A DNA stretch of 64,000 nucleotides, from NCBI RefSeq assembly GCF_021155765.1, contig NC_060106.1:9245501-9309500 (forward strand), written 5' to 3'. Below the pieces are notes generated by a model that ran no database searches, was not told the DNA's origin, and worked only from the letters and a program-made list of their open reading frames with translations. How positions within the stretch are numbered: position 1 is the first letter of the stretch; each line of letters opens with the position of its first letter. The DNA comes from Diprion similis (taxonomy: Eukaryota; Arthropoda; Insecta; Hymenoptera; Diprionidae). This document shows, one piece after another, positions 61,830-64,000 of this stretch. Both the position numbers and the translations under genes were made by a program.

Positions 61830-62842
61830 CACCGTCGAAACTTCCGCGGTGATATTCGTATTGCGATTGGAGTTAGATTACAGCGTGCCATCGTAAATAT
61901 CGTCGATTCCCGAACGAAGCGCCCAGTCGATACCGAAGGACACATATGTTCGACCAGTCGTCGTCTATTGGGCCGACGAAGCGGTGACTCGATGCGTTGC
62001 TGAGTGAGCTATACGCGTGTATACCTAGTAGTCGAGTTGTTCAAACCAACAGCAGATATCGTTCACACATTGGAACACACGCGGCCGCGGCCGCGACGAG
62101 CTCTCATCTCGCGTCTCCGTCAGCAGCACCGGGTCCGAAGGGTAATTGGTGAGAGACAGAGCTAGGCGACTTGTTGCGCCCGTCCGTCCTCCATCCTCCG
62201 ACACAGTCGGCTAAATGGGCTTGATTGTGGTCGTGAGTAACCAACCATCCACCACAAGAGAGGCCGTGTATAACCGAGTCCATGACTGAGTTGAGCGGGA
62301 AGAACGTCAGTGCCCAGTGGGGCAGTTCAGCGTGAGCAGTCGTCGAAAGAACTCGAGAGGACAGAACGGCTTCTATCCGCTCCGATCGCGGTAGCAGCTA
62401 GAATAATACAGCTGGCAGACATCAGATGTCGGAGAGACTGTCAAGTTCATCCGCATCACGTGCGTACGCCGGTGGCGTAAATTGGCCAGTGAAATAATTA
62501 TAAGCGAGGAGCAGCTGATCGGCTCTTTGTTGCCATTTAAGACTGTGAGTGTCTGCGTAGAAGTGGGACTCGAGAACTTTCATGGCAGCGGTGATTCGCG
62601 TCCTCATATTCGCGCACTCGACACTGTACCATGTAGTGGTCTAGAACCGTAGAGAGTGCGTCGACGTCCCGACGACGAGGAGGCGGTTGCGAAACTTTCC
62701 AGTTTCGCAGAGCGAACGATACGATATAATATAATATATGTACGTGTAAACCGAGGCTGGGAACTGGCACATTTTTACGGCGAATGTACCGCGCGAAGTG
62801 AAACCTTGATGAGTATAATCGAGTGACGGATAAGCGGTCATT
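61830..62842 (+). promoter_or_regulatory. Probable promoter and 5' UTR of the ABCD gene
   Basis: A CpG-rich kilobase directly upstream of the start codon, richer in GC than the preceding 5 kb and with a NotI-type GCGGCCGCGGCCGC stretch near 62082. No TATA box stands out. The exact transcription start cannot be set from sequence. Confidence 0.45.
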
Positions 62843-64000
62843 ATGTCGTCCGTATTTTCTAAATTGATCGACAAGACTTCGGAACGATATGGAATACGGC
62901 AGGAGAAGCTTACCAAAGGGGTCGTGGGCCTCGTGACAACCCTTTATCTCCTGAAACTCGGATACCCTTACCTGAATCAGGTGGCAGCAGAGGCGAAAAA
63001 GAAGGCGACCAGCCTCTGTAGGGATATTTCGGACCAGCGACACACCGCCAGTAATAATAACAATAACAACGTAAAGGATGACGGTAAGGCGAAGAATAAT
63101 GGTGCAACATCGCCCGGTGACGAGGCGAGCTCGTCACCACCTGCGGGGAACAAAGGCATTGGAGCTGGCTTGGACCGTGAATTTTTGGCGCGGTTAATGA
63201 CACTGCTAAAAATTATGATACCGGGCTGGCGAACCAAGGAGGCAGCATTGCTGACGAGCGTTACGCTGGCTCTTTTGGCGAGGACGTTTCTTTCGGTTTA
63301 CGTTGCGACCCTGGAAGGAAGCATAGTAAAACGAATCGTACTCCGGGACGGTTGGGGTTTCTTTTCGATGCTGATACGTTGGTTCGGCATTGCTCTGCCT
63401 GCGACTTTCGTCAACTCGGCCATCCGCTACTTCGAGGGGCGTCTGGCCCTGAGTTTCAGGTAAACAGCTTGAAAGGAGATTTCTTTTCTAACGATAAAAA
63501 GTGGTCGGACAACGATAACATCGAACCGATCTTTGAACTTTGAAACTTGGTCGCGGACGCGAGGATAATGCGATCATTTTCGCAGTCGCTTATGATAAAT
63601 CGAACACAAAGCGGCCAGTTATCATTCCATCTCCGTAAATATGACAGCTCATCGGTTATCGTACCAGCTAATATCGAACGCCGTTTATCAACCGTACTGC
63701 GAACGCTTAAAATCTCTGAGAGGATAGCGTGGGCGGTTGTTCGTGCGCAATCGACACTCGCGCCTCTCCGATCTCTGACTAAACCTACTTATTGTTGTTC
63801 ACACGTTGCTTCTTTCACAGGGGACGGCTAGTCAAACATGCGTACAATATGTACCTCAGTCAGCAGACCTACTACAGAGTCTCGGCCCTGGACTCGCGGC
63901 TTGGCGGAGCCGAGCAACGGCTCACCGACGACTTGTCCGAGTTGGCCAGCTCCGTAGCTCACCTCTATACTAGTCTTACGAAACCTTTGCTGGACTGTGC
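62843..64000 (+). CDS. Abcd1: Peroxisomal ABCD1/2-type ABC half-transporter (5' part)
   Basis: Exon 1 62843-63459 and exon 2 from 63821 to the window edge, joined in phase 2 (AG|G). The visible 265 residues cover the N-terminus, a hydrophilic insert with an Asn run (about 70-110) and the start of the transmembrane domain. Diagnostic segments are [60 protein letters not shown] and [14 protein letters not shown]. All are close to human ABCD1 (the adrenoleukodystrophy protein). ABCD1/2 proteins dimerise in the peroxisomal membrane and import very-long-chain acyl-CoAs for beta-oxidation. The nucleotide-binding domain must lie beyond the right edge, so the gene is truncated by the window and not by mutation. 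Confidence 0.94.

Larger units (their letters stand above)
53651..62842. other. Gene-free interval between lmd and ABCD
   Basis: More than 9 kb with no recognisable coding exon on either strand. It contains an AT/AC microsatellite (about 54971-55010), a CT microsatellite (about 61704-61732) and, over the last kilobase, a CpG-rich block with GCGGCCGCGGCCGC at about 62082. That block is the likely promoter and 5' UTR of the ABCD gene. The rest may hold distal enhancers of lmd, a developmental gene, but no specific site can be defended. Confidence 0.5.

Noticed and set aside
1-64000. CRISPR arrays, bacterial operons, viral insertions or intact retrotransposon genes
   Set aside because: No regularly spaced repeats, no reverse transcriptase, integrase or transposase motifs, and no viral-type proteins were seen in any open frame.

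Overview
This is a 64 kb stretch of AT-rich animal nuclear DNA with intron-split genes, canonical GT-AG splice sites, short AT-rich introns and many microsatellites. The gene set (Egalitarian, a lame duck/GLIS-type zinc-finger factor, an insect-style GILT with a CXXS site, a KIF17-like kinesin) points to an insect. The compact introns and GC-heterogeneous genes fit a hymenopteran, possibly a sawfly; that placement is inference. No bacterial or viral genes, CRISPR arrays or autonomous transposons were recognised.

Nine protein-coding genes are supported by exon chains whose splice phases close exactly. From left to right: TTC4/Dpit47 (-, 8464-10936, HSP90-type TPR co-chaperone); egalitarian (-, 13988-21729, mRNA cargo adaptor with a 3'-5' exonuclease fold); DPM3 (+, 24244-24647, ER dolichol-phosphate-mannose synthase subunit); a long Ser/Asn-rich protein ending in an apparent Pol I A34/POLR1G-like domain (-, 25166-28202); a KIF17-type kinesin (-, 29144-33786); COA7 (+, 36642-37612, Sel1-repeat mitochondrial factor); a GILT thiol-reductase family protein (+, 42281-43839); a lame duck/GLIS1/3-like transcription factor (-, 45455-50456); and the 5' part of a peroxisomal ABCD transporter (+, 62843 to the right edge).

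The genes are unrelated housekeeping and developmental genes and do not form an operon-like system. egl and DPM3 are divergent, DPM3 and the A34-like gene convergent, KIF17 and COA7 divergent, GILT and lmd convergent, and lmd and ABCD divergent across a 12.4 kb gap. The first 8.4 kb holds no recognisable coding gene, but a CpG-rich block with a leftward splice donor at 225-227 may be the 5' end of a gene lying off the left edge.

The most notable non-genic structure is a family of TA-flanked inverted-repeat elements: a 636 bp near-complete foldback in egl intron 1 (18877-19512) and a related 126 bp element in KIF17 intron 2 (31020-31145). Two further foldback candidates lie at about 7.53-8.25 kb and just upstream of DPM3. 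Two exons (the last exons of lmd and TTC4) were found by following splice phase rather than long open frames. I found no clear new multi-gene system. The best leads are the foldback family, the A34-like domain on a long disordered N-terminus, the divergent KIF17 motor and the widened finger linker in lmd.
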